Source: Pseudomonas sp. LD120 (GTDB taxonomy: Bacteria > Pseudomonadota > Gammaproteobacteria > Pseudomonadales > Pseudomonadaceae). Taken from it: a stretch of DNA of 64,000 nt. The notes below the pieces were generated by a model. That model worked only from the letters and a program-made list of their open reading frames with translations. It searched no databases and was not told the origin of the DNA. The stretch covers positions 186,001-250,000 of the forward strand of contig NZ_WVHL01000002.1 in NCBI RefSeq assembly GCF_009861525.1, read 5' to 3'. Of the stretch, positions 35,821-43,998 are shown one piece after another (positions within the stretch are counted from its first letter, which is position 1; each line of letters opens with the position of its first letter). The position numbers and the translations under genes are program-made.

Positions 35821-37296
35821 ATGCACGCTGCACGGTTAGACCAAGCGCATCGCGCTATCGAAAAAAAGCTACCTGGGCGGAGTAATGACTATCGCCTGGC
35901 CTATCACCTTGCGCCGCCGGCGGGATGGATGAATGACCCGAACGGTCTGGTGTTCTTTCGCGGCGAATACCACGTGTTCTATCAACATCACCCCTATTCG
36001 GCGCAGTGGGGACCGATGCACTGGGGGCATGCCAAGAGCCGTGACCTGGTGCACTGGGAACATCTGCCCATCGCGCTGGCCCCTGGCGAGGCCTATGACT
36101 GCGACGGGTGCTTTTCAGGGTCGGCGGTGGTCTCGGACGACACGCTTCACCTGATCTACACCGGCCATACCTGGCTGGGCGCGCCGGGTGACGAGCGCAA
36201 TATCCGTCAAGTCCAGTGCCTGGCCAGCAGCACCGATGGGATCGCGTTCAGCAAGCATGGACCGGTGGTCGATACGCCGCCGGAGCCGGACATCATGCAC
36301 TTTCGCGATCCCAAGGTATGGCGACGGGGAGGGCAATGGTGGATGGCCCTTGGCGCTCGGCAAGGCGATCATCCGCAGTTGCTGCTCTATTGCTCCCAAG
36401 ACCTGCGGCACTGGACGTACCTGAGCCGTGCACTGCAAGGACGATGCGAGTCGGACGGCTACATGTGGGAGTGTCCGGACTTGTTCGAACTGGACGGCTG
36501 CGACGTCTTTCTCTATTCGCCCCAAGGCCTCAAGCCCAGCGGTTACGACAACTGGAACAAGTTCCAGAACAGCTATCGGATGGGCCTGTTGGACGATCGC
36601 GGGTACTTCAGCGAGTGCGGCGAGCTGCGTGAACTGGACCACGGTCACGACTTCTATGCCGCGCAGACCCTGCTGGCACCGGACGGGCGCCGTCTATTGT
36701 GGGCCTGGATGGACATGTGGGACAGCCCGATGCCGAGTCAGGCGCAGCACTGGTGCGGTGCGCTGTCGCTGCCTCGTGAGCTGAGCCGCAATGGCGAACG
36801 GCTGCGCATGCGGCCGGCCCGCGAGTTGATAGCGCTGCGCCAGTCGCAACACACGCAGGCGATCGGCGTGCTCGAATCCGGCAATTGCCTGTTCGCGGAA
36901 CGAGGGGCGCTGTTGGAACTCGAGCTGACCCTGGATTTGGCTGGCAGTACCGCTGAGCGTTTTGGTCTGGCGCTGCGCTGCAGTGAGGATCAGCAAGAGC
37001 GGACCCTGGTGTATTTCGATGCGATGGCGCGCCGCCTGGTGCTGGACAGGCAACACTCGGGAGTGGGTGTGAGCGGTGCGCGCAGCGTGCCGATAGCCAA
37101 GGGACAAACGCGGATAGACCTGCGGATTTTCCTTGATCGCTCATCCATCGAGGTGTTTGTCGATGACGGTGCCTATAGCTTGAGCAGCCGGATCTATCCT
37201 GGTCCCGACAGCCAGGCGGTCATGGCGTTTGCGGTCAATGGCAGCGCTGGGTTTGGCGATGCGTCGGTCTGGCACCTGGCTGATCTGCGCCTCTGA
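35821..37296 (+). CDS. cscA: GH32 sucrose hydrolase (invertase), CscA-like
   Basis: The product is 491 residues. A five-bladed propeller carries the family's three acidic motifs: GWMNDPNG (nucleophile Asp), HFRDPKVW (RDP, transition-state stabiliser) and WECPDLF (EC, acid/base Glu). A C-terminal beta-sandwich follows (LDRSSIEVFVDDGAYSLSSR). There is no signal peptide, so it acts in the cytoplasm on sucrose imported by the permease. ATG 35821 is 13 bases after the permease stop, and the match begins at this start. Confidence 0.93.
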   Translation: MHAARLDQAHRAIEKKLPGRSNDYRLAYHLAPPAGWMNDPNGLVFFRGEYHVFYQHHPYSAQWGPMHWGHAKSRDLVHWEHLPIALAPGEAYDCDGCFSGSAVVSDDTLHLIYTGHTWLGAPGDERNIRQVQCLASSTDGIAFSKHGPVVDTPPEPDIMHFRDPKVWRRGGQWWMALGARQGDHPQLLLYCSQDLRHWTYLSRALQGRCESDGYMWECPDLFELDGCDVFLYSPQGLKPSGYDNWNKFQNSYRMGLLDDRGYFSECGELRELDHGHDFYAAQTLLAPDGRRLLWAWMDMWDSPMPSQAQHWCGALSLPRELSRNGERLRMRPARELIALRQSQHTQAIGVLESGNCLFAERGALLELELTLDLAGSTAERFGLALRCSEDQQERTLVYFDAMARRLVLDRQHSGVGVSGARSVPIAKGQTRIDLRIFLDRSSIEVFVDDGAYSLSSRIYPGPDSQAVMAFAVNGSAGFGDASVWHLADLRL

Positions 37297-37398
37297 CCCT
37301 GTGGGTTGGCCACGGATGGCATGGCTTCTGGCGGCGTGTTGTCAGGCTTTTACCAAGCATGACATGATGCTCGGCCATATCAGCAATGGCACCTGCGA

Positions 37399-38397
37399 AT
37401 GGCCTCAGTTAAAGATGTCGCGCGCCTGGCAGGGGTTTCCTTGATGACGGTGTCCAGGGCGCTCAATACCCCGGAAAAAGTCAATCAGGACACCCTGGCG
37501 AAAGTTCTGCAAGCGGTCGAGACTCTGGGTTATGTCCCCAGCCTTTCAGCCCGAAAGATCCGCGGCGGTGCCTCCCGTGGCAAGACCATCGGCGTCTTCG
37601 CGCTGGATACTGCCACCACGCCCTTCGCGGTGGAAATGCTCCTGTCCATGGAGCGCACCGCCCGGGAACACGGCTGGAATGTTTTCATCCTGAACGTGTT
37701 CGAGGTGCCGCCGAGCCAGCAAACCATCGACCTGATGTTGTCCCACCAGCCTGACGGGATCATCTTCAGCGCCATGCAATTGCGCACCGTCGAGATCCCC
37801 CCGGTGCTGCGCAGCCTGCCGCTGGTCCTGAGCAACTGCATGAGCCTTGAGTCCGGGGTGGCCTGTTATGTGCCTGACGATGCCGACGGCCAGTATCAGG
37901 CTGTGCGGCATGCGCTCAAGCGGGGCTACCAGCGTCCGTTGTGCATCAACCTGCCACAAGCCAGCCTGGCCTGGGAACAGCGTCAGCTGGGATTGGCTCG
38001 GGCCCTCGCCGAAGCCGGCATAGCCGTGGCCGATGTTCCTCAATACAGCCTGTCCCAGGATGACGCCTATCAGGAAACGATCACCGTGCTGGAGGAGCAG
38101 TTGCGAGACGCGCAAGGTGCGCCAGCGTTCGATCTTCTTATCTGTGGCAACGACCGTATCGCTTTGCTGGCTTACCAGTACTTGCTCAGTCGCGGTCTGC
38201 GTATTCCGCAGCACGTGGCGGTTTTGGGGTACGACAACATGATCGGTGTTGCAGAGTTGTTCTACCCGCCGCTCAGCACTGTGCAGTTGCCGTATTACGA
38301 AATGGGACGGCGCTCTGTCCAATACCTTATTGAAGGCAGGGGCGATTCCACGATTCACCGGGTTGAATGCCCCCTGGTCGAACGTGAGTCCTGTTAA
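37399..38397 (+). CDS. cscR: LacI-family repressor of the sucrose operon, CscR-like
   Basis: The product is 332 residues with an N-terminal LacI headpiece (ASVKDVARLAGVSLMTVSRA, then the hinge YVPSLSARKIRGG) and a periplasmic-binding-protein-like sugar domain (ICGNDRIALLAYQYLLSRG, VLGYDNMIGVAELFYPPLST). It follows cscA by about 100 bases on the same strand, and its predicted target is the GTTAAC palindrome before cscB. The ribosome site is weak. Confidence 0.9.
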   Translation: MASVKDVARLAGVSLMTVSRALNTPEKVNQDTLAKVLQAVETLGYVPSLSARKIRGGASRGKTIGVFALDTATTPFAVEMLLSMERTAREHGWNVFILNVFEVPPSQQTIDLMLSHQPDGIIFSAMQLRTVEIPPVLRSLPLVLSNCMSLESGVACYVPDDADGQYQAVRHALKRGYQRPLCINLPQASLAWEQRQLGLARALAEAGIAVADVPQYSLSQDDAYQETITVLEEQLRDAQGAPAFDLLICGNDRIALLAYQYLLSRGLRIPQHVAVLGYDNMIGVAELFYPPLSTVQLPYYEMGRRSVQYLIEGRGDSTIHRVECPLVERESC

Positions 38398-38626
38398 CAA
38401 GCTATTCGGGTCGATTGGCGCCTAACTAGATGGGACTTGGTTAAGTTGCTGGTGGCGAGTCGTTGCCAGCATCTTGATACGACGTCTGTGGGCCGGGTTT
38501 TACATTTTCAGACTATAAGTTTGCTGATTAATACACCTGCAGTTTGACTAAAGCTTGATACTGCGCGCCCTAGCGCCCTGAAAAGTTTATCCCCAAGGGC
38601 ATCGCTCTCATCGTACGAAAGGAATC

Positions 38627-39004
38627 ATGTCGATGTATCTCTCCCATACTCTCGCGGGCATCAGTCTGTGTGCGGCGTTATTTGGCCTGATGGGTTGTGC
38701 GCCCACCTCCATTGCCGGAGCGGGCGCCAATAATGTGCGCATCACCCATAATGAGCCGGGCCGAGAATGCCAGTTCCTTGGTGATGTTACGGGGAGTCAG
38801 GGCAACTTCTTATTGGGCAGTATCACGGGCAATGCCGATCTGGAGACCGGGGCGCGCAATGATCTTAAAAACAAAGCAGCGGCAATAGGGGGTAACAGGG
38901 TCTATCTCCTCACTCAGCGTGCAGGGCAAACCGGCTCGGATAATCGATTGGAGCAAACCAACGTGACTCTCTCAGGCAATGTCTATCACTGCCCAGAGCG
39001 TTGA
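38627..39004 (+). CDS. DUF4156-like small lipoprotein
   Basis: The product is 125 residues with a lipoprotein signal (CAALFGLMGCAPTS, lipobox LMGC). The body ECQFLGDVTGSQGNFLLGS...NDLKNKAAAIGGNRVYLL fits the DUF4156 family of outer-membrane lipoproteins of unknown role. AAAGGAA precedes the ATG. It is a single gene between cscR and the composite insertion element. Confidence 0.75.
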   Translation: MSMYLSHTLAGISLCAALFGLMGCAPTSIAGAGANNVRITHNEPGRECQFLGDVTGSQGNFLLGSITGNADLETGARNDLKNKAAAIGGNRVYLLTQRAGQTGSDNRLEQTNVTLSGNVYHCPER

Positions 39005-39246
39005 GTCAGGCCTCGCTACCTGATCCCTGAAATTTTGCGCCCGTCGATACCAGCCCCATCAGGCCCATTGCTCCTTGCCGATCGGCCCTTTCTGAACCAG
39101 GCCTGGATTACCGGCCGGCCAGGGAGCGGGCGGCCGGGTTTCAACGGCCTGAGTGCGGACCTTTGGCCGACGATAGTGCAATACTGAATCGCCCCGGGTT
39201 TCGTAGACACCTCCATGCCTTAAACTGAGGCCAATCAGGAGGTGCC

Positions 39247-39491
39247 ATGAGCAACCCACGTTATCCCGAAGAATTCAAAATCCAAGCGGTCAATCAAGTG
39301 ACCGAAAAGAAGCTGCCTGTCGCTGATGTGGCGGCGCGTCTTGGCGTGTAGTCGCATAGCCTCTATGCCTGGATAAAGCGCTACAGCAAACCTCAGGCAG
39401 AACGGCAGCAAGACGATGATCAGCACGCTGAACTGCGGCGTCTGCGAGCGGAACTCAAGCGGGTCACCGAGGAGCGAGACATCTTAAAAAA
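39247..39491 (+). pseudogene. IS3-family OrfA, nonsense mutation and IS110 insertion
   Basis: The translation begins MSNPRYPEEFKIQAVNQVTE and continues as a typical transposase_8 HTH (VADVAARLGV), then TAG at 39349-39351 where the family has Ser, then SHSLYAWIKRYS and a coiled coil. The frame is cut after ERDILK at the A-run 39486-39491. Its natural end, KAAAYFAKECG, is found beyond the IS110 element at 41060-41094. Two independent lesions make it dead. Confidence 0.85.
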
Positions 39492-39711
39492 CTGCCTCTC
39501 CGGCGCTCCGCAGCCCATTGCATTAGAAACACGGGCGCTACACTGAGTTCGTTGGACAGTGGTCGCTAGCTTTTTGGAGGCTTTGACCCCGTCAAAAAAC
39601 ATGACCCAGGGGAAGCTGCGGACCCGTGATTGGTGGCACGCGCCGTGACCCCGTTTAGGAATGTGATCTGATCCGAGTCCCCGTCCAACATCTCTGCGTT
39701 GGAGGGTTGTC
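39492..39711 (+). ncRNA. Probable bridge-RNA region of the IS110 element
   Basis: IS110-group elements encode a structured bridge RNA in the long noncoding left end that specifies target and donor DNA (established for IS621). This 220-base left end is noncoding and has the right length and place. It contains partly complementary blocks (TTTTTGGAGG near 39572 and CCCCGTCAAAAA near 39588). I could not assign loops reliably by eye. Confidence 0.5.
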
Positions 39712-41058
39712 ATGAAAAAGTCTGCTGCTCAAAGCGGCCTGCCGATCATCAATGAACGGGCGGCCGGCATCGATATCGGTTCAAGGTTTCACGTCGTGGC
39801 GATTCCGTCGGGGCTGTCCGAGGAGCCTATTCGAACCTTTCAAGCGTTCACCGGCGATATCGAGAAGATGGCAACCTGGCTGATCGACGTCGGCATCCAA
39901 ACAGTAGCCATGGAGTCAACCGGTGTTTACTGGATTCCAGTTTACGAAATCCTCGAGACCCATGGACTTCACGTCATATTGGCGAACGCTCGCGATGCTC
40001 GGGCCGTACCCGGGCGCAAGACGGATGTGAATGATGCTCAGTGGATTCAACGGCTGCATGCCTGTGGACTGCTGCGCGCAAGCTTTCAGCCTGATCGTGC
40101 CATCTCGGCGTTACGCAGTTATCTCCGGCTCCGAGAGCGCCATCTTGACTATGCAGCGGCTCATATCCAACACATGCAAAAAGCGCTCACCCATATGAAT
40201 CTTCAGTTACATCATGTGGTCAGCGACATCACGGGCGTGACCGGTATGCGGATCATCCGGGCCATCGTGGCCGGCGAACGCGATGCATCAAGGCTGGCAA
40301 GTTTGCGTGATACGCGCTGCAAATCCAGTGAACAGACGATCCACGACGCGTTGATTGGCAACTACCAACCCGAACATGTCTTTGCCCTTACGCAAGCGCT
40401 GGCCATGTACGATGCTTATCAAGAGCAGTTGCTCATCTGCGATCAGCAGATTGCCAGAAGCCTCTCCAGCCTTTCCCTGCAACAGCCTCCGCCGACAGAA
40501 CCCTTGCCGAAGGCCCGACATAATACTCGGCAACCCAACGCTTTGGCCTTTGAAGTGCGCCCCCTGCTTTACCAGCTAGTCGGCGTCGATCTGACGCAAA
40601 TACACGGCATTGGCCCCTATCTCGCGCTCCGCCTGGTGGCTGAGTGCGGCACGGATCTCAGCCGATGGCCCACAGCTCATCATTTCACCTCCTGGCTGAC
40701 ACTGGCTCCTGGTTGTCGCATCAGTGGCGGAAAGGTGCTGTCGGCCCACACCAGGAAAACCAAAAATCGGGTGACCGCGCATCTTCGGCTCGCCGCGGTG
40801 ACTATCGGTCGAACGAGCACGGCCCTTGGGGCCTTTTACCGACGGCTGTCAGCCCGCATCGGCAAGGCGAAAGCGGTCACTGCCACCGCACGGAAAATTG
40901 CCATCTTGTTCTACAATGCCATGCGGTTCGGCATGGCCTATCAGGATCCAGGCGCAGACCACTACGAGCAGAAGTACCGAGAGCGCGTCCTTAAGAGCCT
41001 CCATCGGCGTGCTGCGGAGTTTGGATTTTCGCTACTGCCTGTGGAAGGTGTTTCTTAG
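39712..41058 (+). CDS. IS110-family transposase (DEDD recombinase)
   Basis: The product is 448 residues. The N-terminal RuvC-like DEDD domain shows AAGIDIGSRFHVVAI (first Asp), VAMESTGVYWIPVYE (Glu) and PGRKTDVNDAQWIQRL (Asp pair). The C-terminal transposase_20 domain has the conserved IHGIGPYLALRLVAECG and FTSWLTLAPGCRISGGKVL with the catalytic Ser. The frame is intact from an ATG preceded by GGAGGG to a TAG one base before the element end. Confidence 0.93.
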   Translation: MKKSAAQSGLPIINERAAGIDIGSRFHVVAIPSGLSEEPIRTFQAFTGDIEKMATWLIDVGIQTVAMESTGVYWIPVYEILETHGLHVILANARDARAVPGRKTDVNDAQWIQRLHACGLLRASFQPDRAISALRSYLRLRERHLDYAAAHIQHMQKALTHMNLQLHHVVSDITGVTGMRIIRAIVAGERDASRLASLRDTRCKSSEQTIHDALIGNYQPEHVFALTQALAMYDAYQEQLLICDQQIARSLSSLSLQQPPPTEPLPKARHNTRQPNALAFEVRPLLYQLVGVDLTQIHGIGPYLALRLVAECGTDLSRWPTAHHFTSWLTLAPGCRISGGKVLSAHTRKTKNRVTAHLRLAAVTIGRTSTALGAFYRRLSARIGKAKAVTATARKIAILFYNAMRFGMAYQDPGADHYEQKYRERVLKSLHRRAAEFGFSLLPVEGVS

Positions 41059-41085
41059 GAAGGCCGCCGCGTACTTTGCCAAGGA

Positions 41086-41967
41086 GTGCGGTTGAAGTAC
41101 GCCTTTATCAAGCAGCGAGCGGGCGACTATTCCATTCGGCGGCTTTGCCTGACGCTGAAAGTCCATCCCAGTGGTTATTACGCTTGGTTGTCTGAGCCGC
41201 AATCTGCACGCGCTAAAGACGACCAACGATTACTGGGTTTGATCAAGCATTCATGGCTGGAGAGCGGCGGTGTTTATGGCTATCGCAAAATTCATGACGA
41301 TCTGCGCGAGGTCGGTGAGGATTGTGGTCGCCATCGTGTGGCGAGGCTGATGCGTCTTGAAGGTCTGCGCTCTCAGACAGGGTATCGACGCCGCCCTGGC
41401 AAGTACGGTGGTAAGCCAGCGGTCGCCTCTCCCAATTTGCTGAAGCGCCAGTTCGATGTCGTAGAACCCAACAAAGTTTGGGTCACCGACATCACCTACA
41501 TTCGCACGTATGAAGGCTGGCTGTATTTGGCGGTCGTGCTGGATCTGTTTTCTCGTCAGGTCGTCGGCTGGTCAATGAAATCGCAGATGACCAGTGATTT
41601 GGCCATTGATGCGTTATTGATGGCGGTTTGGAGGCGAAAACCGAAACAGGAGGTGATGGTTCACTCCGACCAGGGCATCCAGTACAGCAGCTCCGATTGG
41701 CGCAGTTTTTTGAAAGCGAACAATTTGGTTGCCAGCATGAGTCGCCGCGGCAACTGTCATGACAACGCCGTGGCCGAGAGCTTTTTCCAGCTTCTGAAAC
41801 GGGAACGGATCAAGCGGAAAATCTATTCCACGCGCGAAGATGCTCGTAGTGATGTGTTCGATTACATCGAGATGTTCTACAACGCAAAACGCCGGCATGG
41901 TTTCAACAATCAACTGTCACCGGTAGAGTTTGAAAAGCGTTACGCAATGAGCTTGCAAGGTGTCTAA
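41086..41967 (+). CDS. IS3-family transposase OrfB (integrase core)
   Basis: The product is about 293 residues with an HTH_21 segment (KQRAGDYSIRRLCLTLKVHP) and an rve DDE core: WVTDITYIRTYEGWLYLAVV, MVHSDQGIQYSSSDW and SRRGNCHDNAVAESFFQLLK. GTG 41086 overlaps the OrfA tail. Normal expression would be by frameshift from OrfA at the A-run, which the IS110 element now occupies. The reading frame itself is intact. Confidence 0.9.
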   Translation: MRLKYAFIKQRAGDYSIRRLCLTLKVHPSGYYAWLSEPQSARAKDDQRLLGLIKHSWLESGGVYGYRKIHDDLREVGEDCGRHRVARLMRLEGLRSQTGYRRRPGKYGGKPAVASPNLLKRQFDVVEPNKVWVTDITYIRTYEGWLYLAVVLDLFSRQVVGWSMKSQMTSDLAIDALLMAVWRRKPKQEVMVHSDQGIQYSSSDWRSFLKANNLVASMSRRGNCHDNAVAESFFQLLKRERIKRKIYSTREDARSDVFDYIEMFYNAKRRHGFNNQLSPVEFEKRYAMSLQGV

Positions 41968-42090
41968 AAAAACCGGGGCGATTCACACACTGCAGCCAAG
42001 CTCAATCAATCGTTCGGAGGGTGCAAGGCTCGGTCAACGATACCTACCACCATTAGTGCCGGAATTTACAGAAATCAAGAGGTGAAATAA

Positions 42091-42522
42091 ATGGCTAGTG
42101 AAGAACTAAGTGCTGCGTTACATGAGGAAATAAAGTCATTTTGCGACGTGGGCGATCAACTTGCGGATTTGGAGCGATATGAGGAGGCCATTGCGCAATA
42201 TAATAAAGCTTGGTTGCTAGTCCCTGAGCCAAAAAATGACTGGGAGGCTTCGACATGGATTCTGGCAGCTATAGCTGATGCATGCTTTCTCTCAGGTTAT
42301 AAAACTTCTGCTCGTGAAGCTCTTCAATATGCGATGACTTGTCCTGGTGGAGTTGGCAATCCATTTTTACATATGAGGCTTGGTCAAGTACTATTGGATG
42401 ATGGCCATGAGGATAATGCTGCGGATGAGTTGATGCGTGCTTATATGGGGGCGGGTCAAGAGATTTTCCAGAAAGAAGAGCCTAAATATTTTAATTTTCT
42501 GAAGAGTAGGATGAAGTTATAG
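42091..42522 (+). CDS. AT-rich TPR-like protein, possible orphan immunity protein
   Basis: The product is 143 residues, all helical, with TPR-like pairs (CDVGDQLADLERYEEAIAQY, then ILAAIADACFLSGYKTSARE and MRLGQVLLDDGHEDNAADEL). A strong GAGGTGA precedes the ATG, and a terminator follows at 42565. The gene is clearly AT-richer than its neighbours, suggesting transfer. TPR proteins of this size are often encoded downstream of Rhs or contact-dependent toxins as immunity proteins. Here the upstream neighbour is the composite insertion element, so a toxin gene may have been displaced. The function is inferred. Confidence 0.7.
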   Translation: MASEELSAALHEEIKSFCDVGDQLADLERYEEAIAQYNKAWLLVPEPKNDWEASTWILAAIADACFLSGYKTSAREALQYAMTCPGGVGNPFLHMRLGQVLLDDGHEDNAADELMRAYMGAGQEIFQKEEPKYFNFLKSRMKL

Positions 42523-42564
42523 GGCTTTCTAATAAATAGTGTGAGGTGTGATTGGGAAGTGTCT

Positions 42565-42589
42565 AAAGGAGGCATGTAGTGCCTCCTTT
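42565..42589 (+). terminator. Rho-independent terminator after the TPR gene
   Basis: The 10-bp perfect stem AAAGGAGGCA/TGCCTCCTTT with a 5-base loop is 43 bases past the stop. The T tract is short and partly in the stem. Confidence 0.75.
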
Positions 42590-42808
42590 GTTAATGAGTT
42601 GATGTTCACGCAAGTAATTGGGCGAGGCTTTATCTATTAGGTTGTGGTTTGCTCTATTTTAGTTCTCTGAAGGAACATGGCTGAATTTTTCAGCAATCAA
42701 TGCCCTTGGGGAACTCTGAAATAGACTTCAAAATTTGGCAGAATGTCTTATCTCAATCGCCGAGACGCCTGATTTTTAAACGAGTTTATGGGCGTCAGTG
42801 GAACTCGA
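42590..42808. other. AT-rich intergenic region at the island edge
   Basis: No gene is seen. Base composition changes from AT-rich to GC-rich near 42800, where mexT ends, marking one edge of the block between mexT and mexE. Confidence 0.45.
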
Positions 42809-43723
42809 TCAAAGACTCTCAGGGTCGCCAAAGAACATCTGAATTCTTGACCGTAACCAGCGCTCTCCCGGGTCGTTGTCCTGTGAGCCGCGCCAGGCCA
42901 TGTGCAGTTCGAAGCTGCGCACCGGCAGGGGCGGGTCTTCGGCGCGTACGCCACCGGCGGCGGTGAGGGCCTCGGCGGTGTAGTCGGGCACGGTGGCGAG
43001 GATGTCGGTGCCGGCCAGCAGGGTGCTCAGGCCGTTGAATTGCGGCACAGCGAGCACTACGTGGCGTTTGCGTCCGAGCTTCTCCAGTTCTTCATCGATA
43101 AAACCGCTCAGGTCCCCGGCAAACGACACCAGGGCGTGGGGGCGGGCGCAGAAGTCGTCCAGGCTGAGGGCGCCGGGCACGGTGTCGGCACGCAGCAGTT
43201 TGGGCAGGCTGCGGCGCAGGACTTTGCGCTTGGCGTTGGCTGGCAGGTCGGCGGTGTAGCTGACGCCGATGGAGATTTCGCCGGAGGCCAGCAGCGACGG
43301 CATCAGCAGGTAGTTGGCCCGGCGCACCACCAGCACGATGCCCGGGGCTTCGGCCCGCAGGCGCTTGAGCAGCATCGGCAGGAGGGCAAACTCCGCGTCG
43401 TCGGACAGGCCAATGCGGAACACTGTGGTGCTGGTGGCTGGGTCGAACTCGGCGGCGCGGCTGACGGCGGTGGAGATCGAGTCCAGGGCCGGTGAGAGCA
43501 GGGCGAAGATTTCCACGGCCCGGGCCGACGGCTCCATGCTGCGGCCGGTGCGTACAAATAGCGGGTCGTCGAACAAGTTGCGCAGCCGCGACAGGGCGGC
43601 ACTGATGGCCGGTTGGCCGAGAAACAGCTTCTCGGCGGCGCGAGTCACACTGCGTTCGTGCATCAGCGTTTCGAATACGATCAACAGATTCAGGTCGACA
43701 CGACGCAGGTCATTACGATTCAT
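42809..43723 (-). CDS. mexT: LysR-family regulator MexT
   Basis: The product is 304 residues. The N-terminal winged helix (NDLRRVDLNLLIVFETLMHE, RAAEKLFLGQPAISAALSRL) and the effector domain (RIGLSDDAEFALLPMLLKRL, VVRRANYLLMPSLLASGEIS) follow P. aeruginosa MexT closely as I recall it. MexT activates mexEF-oprN and mexS. The frame is intact, so it should be active. It is divergent from mexS. In P. aeruginosa mexE follows mexT directly; here both genes keep that orientation but 11.6 kb of accessory DNA separates them. Confidence 0.94.
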   Translation of the reverse strand: MNRNDLRRVDLNLLIVFETLMHERSVTRAAEKLFLGQPAISAALSRLRNLFDDPLFVRTGRSMEPSARAVEIFALLSPALDSISTAVSRAAEFDPATSTTVFRIGLSDDAEFALLPMLLKRLRAEAPGIVLVVRRANYLLMPSLLASGEISIGVSYTADLPANAKRKVLRRSLPKLLRADTVPGALSLDDFCARPHALVSFAGDLSGFIDEELEKLGRKRHVVLAVPQFNGLSTLLAGTDILATVPDYTAEALTAAGGVRAEDPPLPVRSFELHMAWRGSQDNDPGERWLRSRIQMFFGDPESL

Positions 43724-43917
43724 CTGGAGTCCTGGCAGAGTCAGCGAGTTTGACGGGAGCGACCCTGTCGCAACAAAGGTCGGCGTGAATCTTACGGGTA
43801 AAGGCTGTTACTCTGCACCGGCTAAATGTTATTGGTTTGTGGGCAGATACGATTCCGGCAGGCGGTTGGTTGTGATTTTCATGTTCCAGGGCACGGAATC
43901 AATGACAGACATGTCGA

Positions 43918-43927
43918 CTATTAATAG
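43918..43927. promoter_or_regulatory. Palindrome in the mexT-mexS intergenic region
   Basis: CTATTAATAG is a perfect 10-bp palindrome preceded by GTCGA, in the 275-base divergent promoter region. It is a plausible part of a LysR (MexT) site, but it does not show the full MexT spacing that the mexE site does. Confidence 0.35.
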
Positions 43928-43998
43928 GCACTGATAGTCTTGCTTTCAAAGCCCGGATAAAGTTTGCGGCATTAGAGGTTAATTTGACGAGGTTTGCG

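Larger units (their letters stand above)
39492..41059 (+). mobile_element. IS110-family element inserted in the IS3 orfA
   Basis: The boundaries come from the split IS3 codons TTA AAA AAG: the left part ends at 39491 and the right part resumes at 41060, with AA present at both junctions (possible 2-base core). There are no terminal inverted repeats, as is usual for IS110. About 220 noncoding bases lie left of the transposase gene and only one base lies right of its stop, the IS110-group arrangement. Confidence 0.8.
39185..41985 (+). mobile_element. IS3-family element, interrupted by an IS110-family element
   Basis: The terminal repeats match over TGAATCGCCCCGG and TAGACACC (left 39185 on +, right end 41985 read on -). 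The parent element holds an orfA with a nonsense codon, cut by the IS110 element at 39491/41060, and an intact orfB. I see no perfect target duplication (TAC left, CAC right). The parent can no longer make a full transposase unless supplied in trans. Confidence 0.88.

Noticed and set aside
39566-39600. A-run in the IS110 left end read as the target-binding loop for the TTAAAAAA target
   Set aside because: The match is low-complexity and I could not draw a consistent two-loop fold by eye, so it is not claimed.
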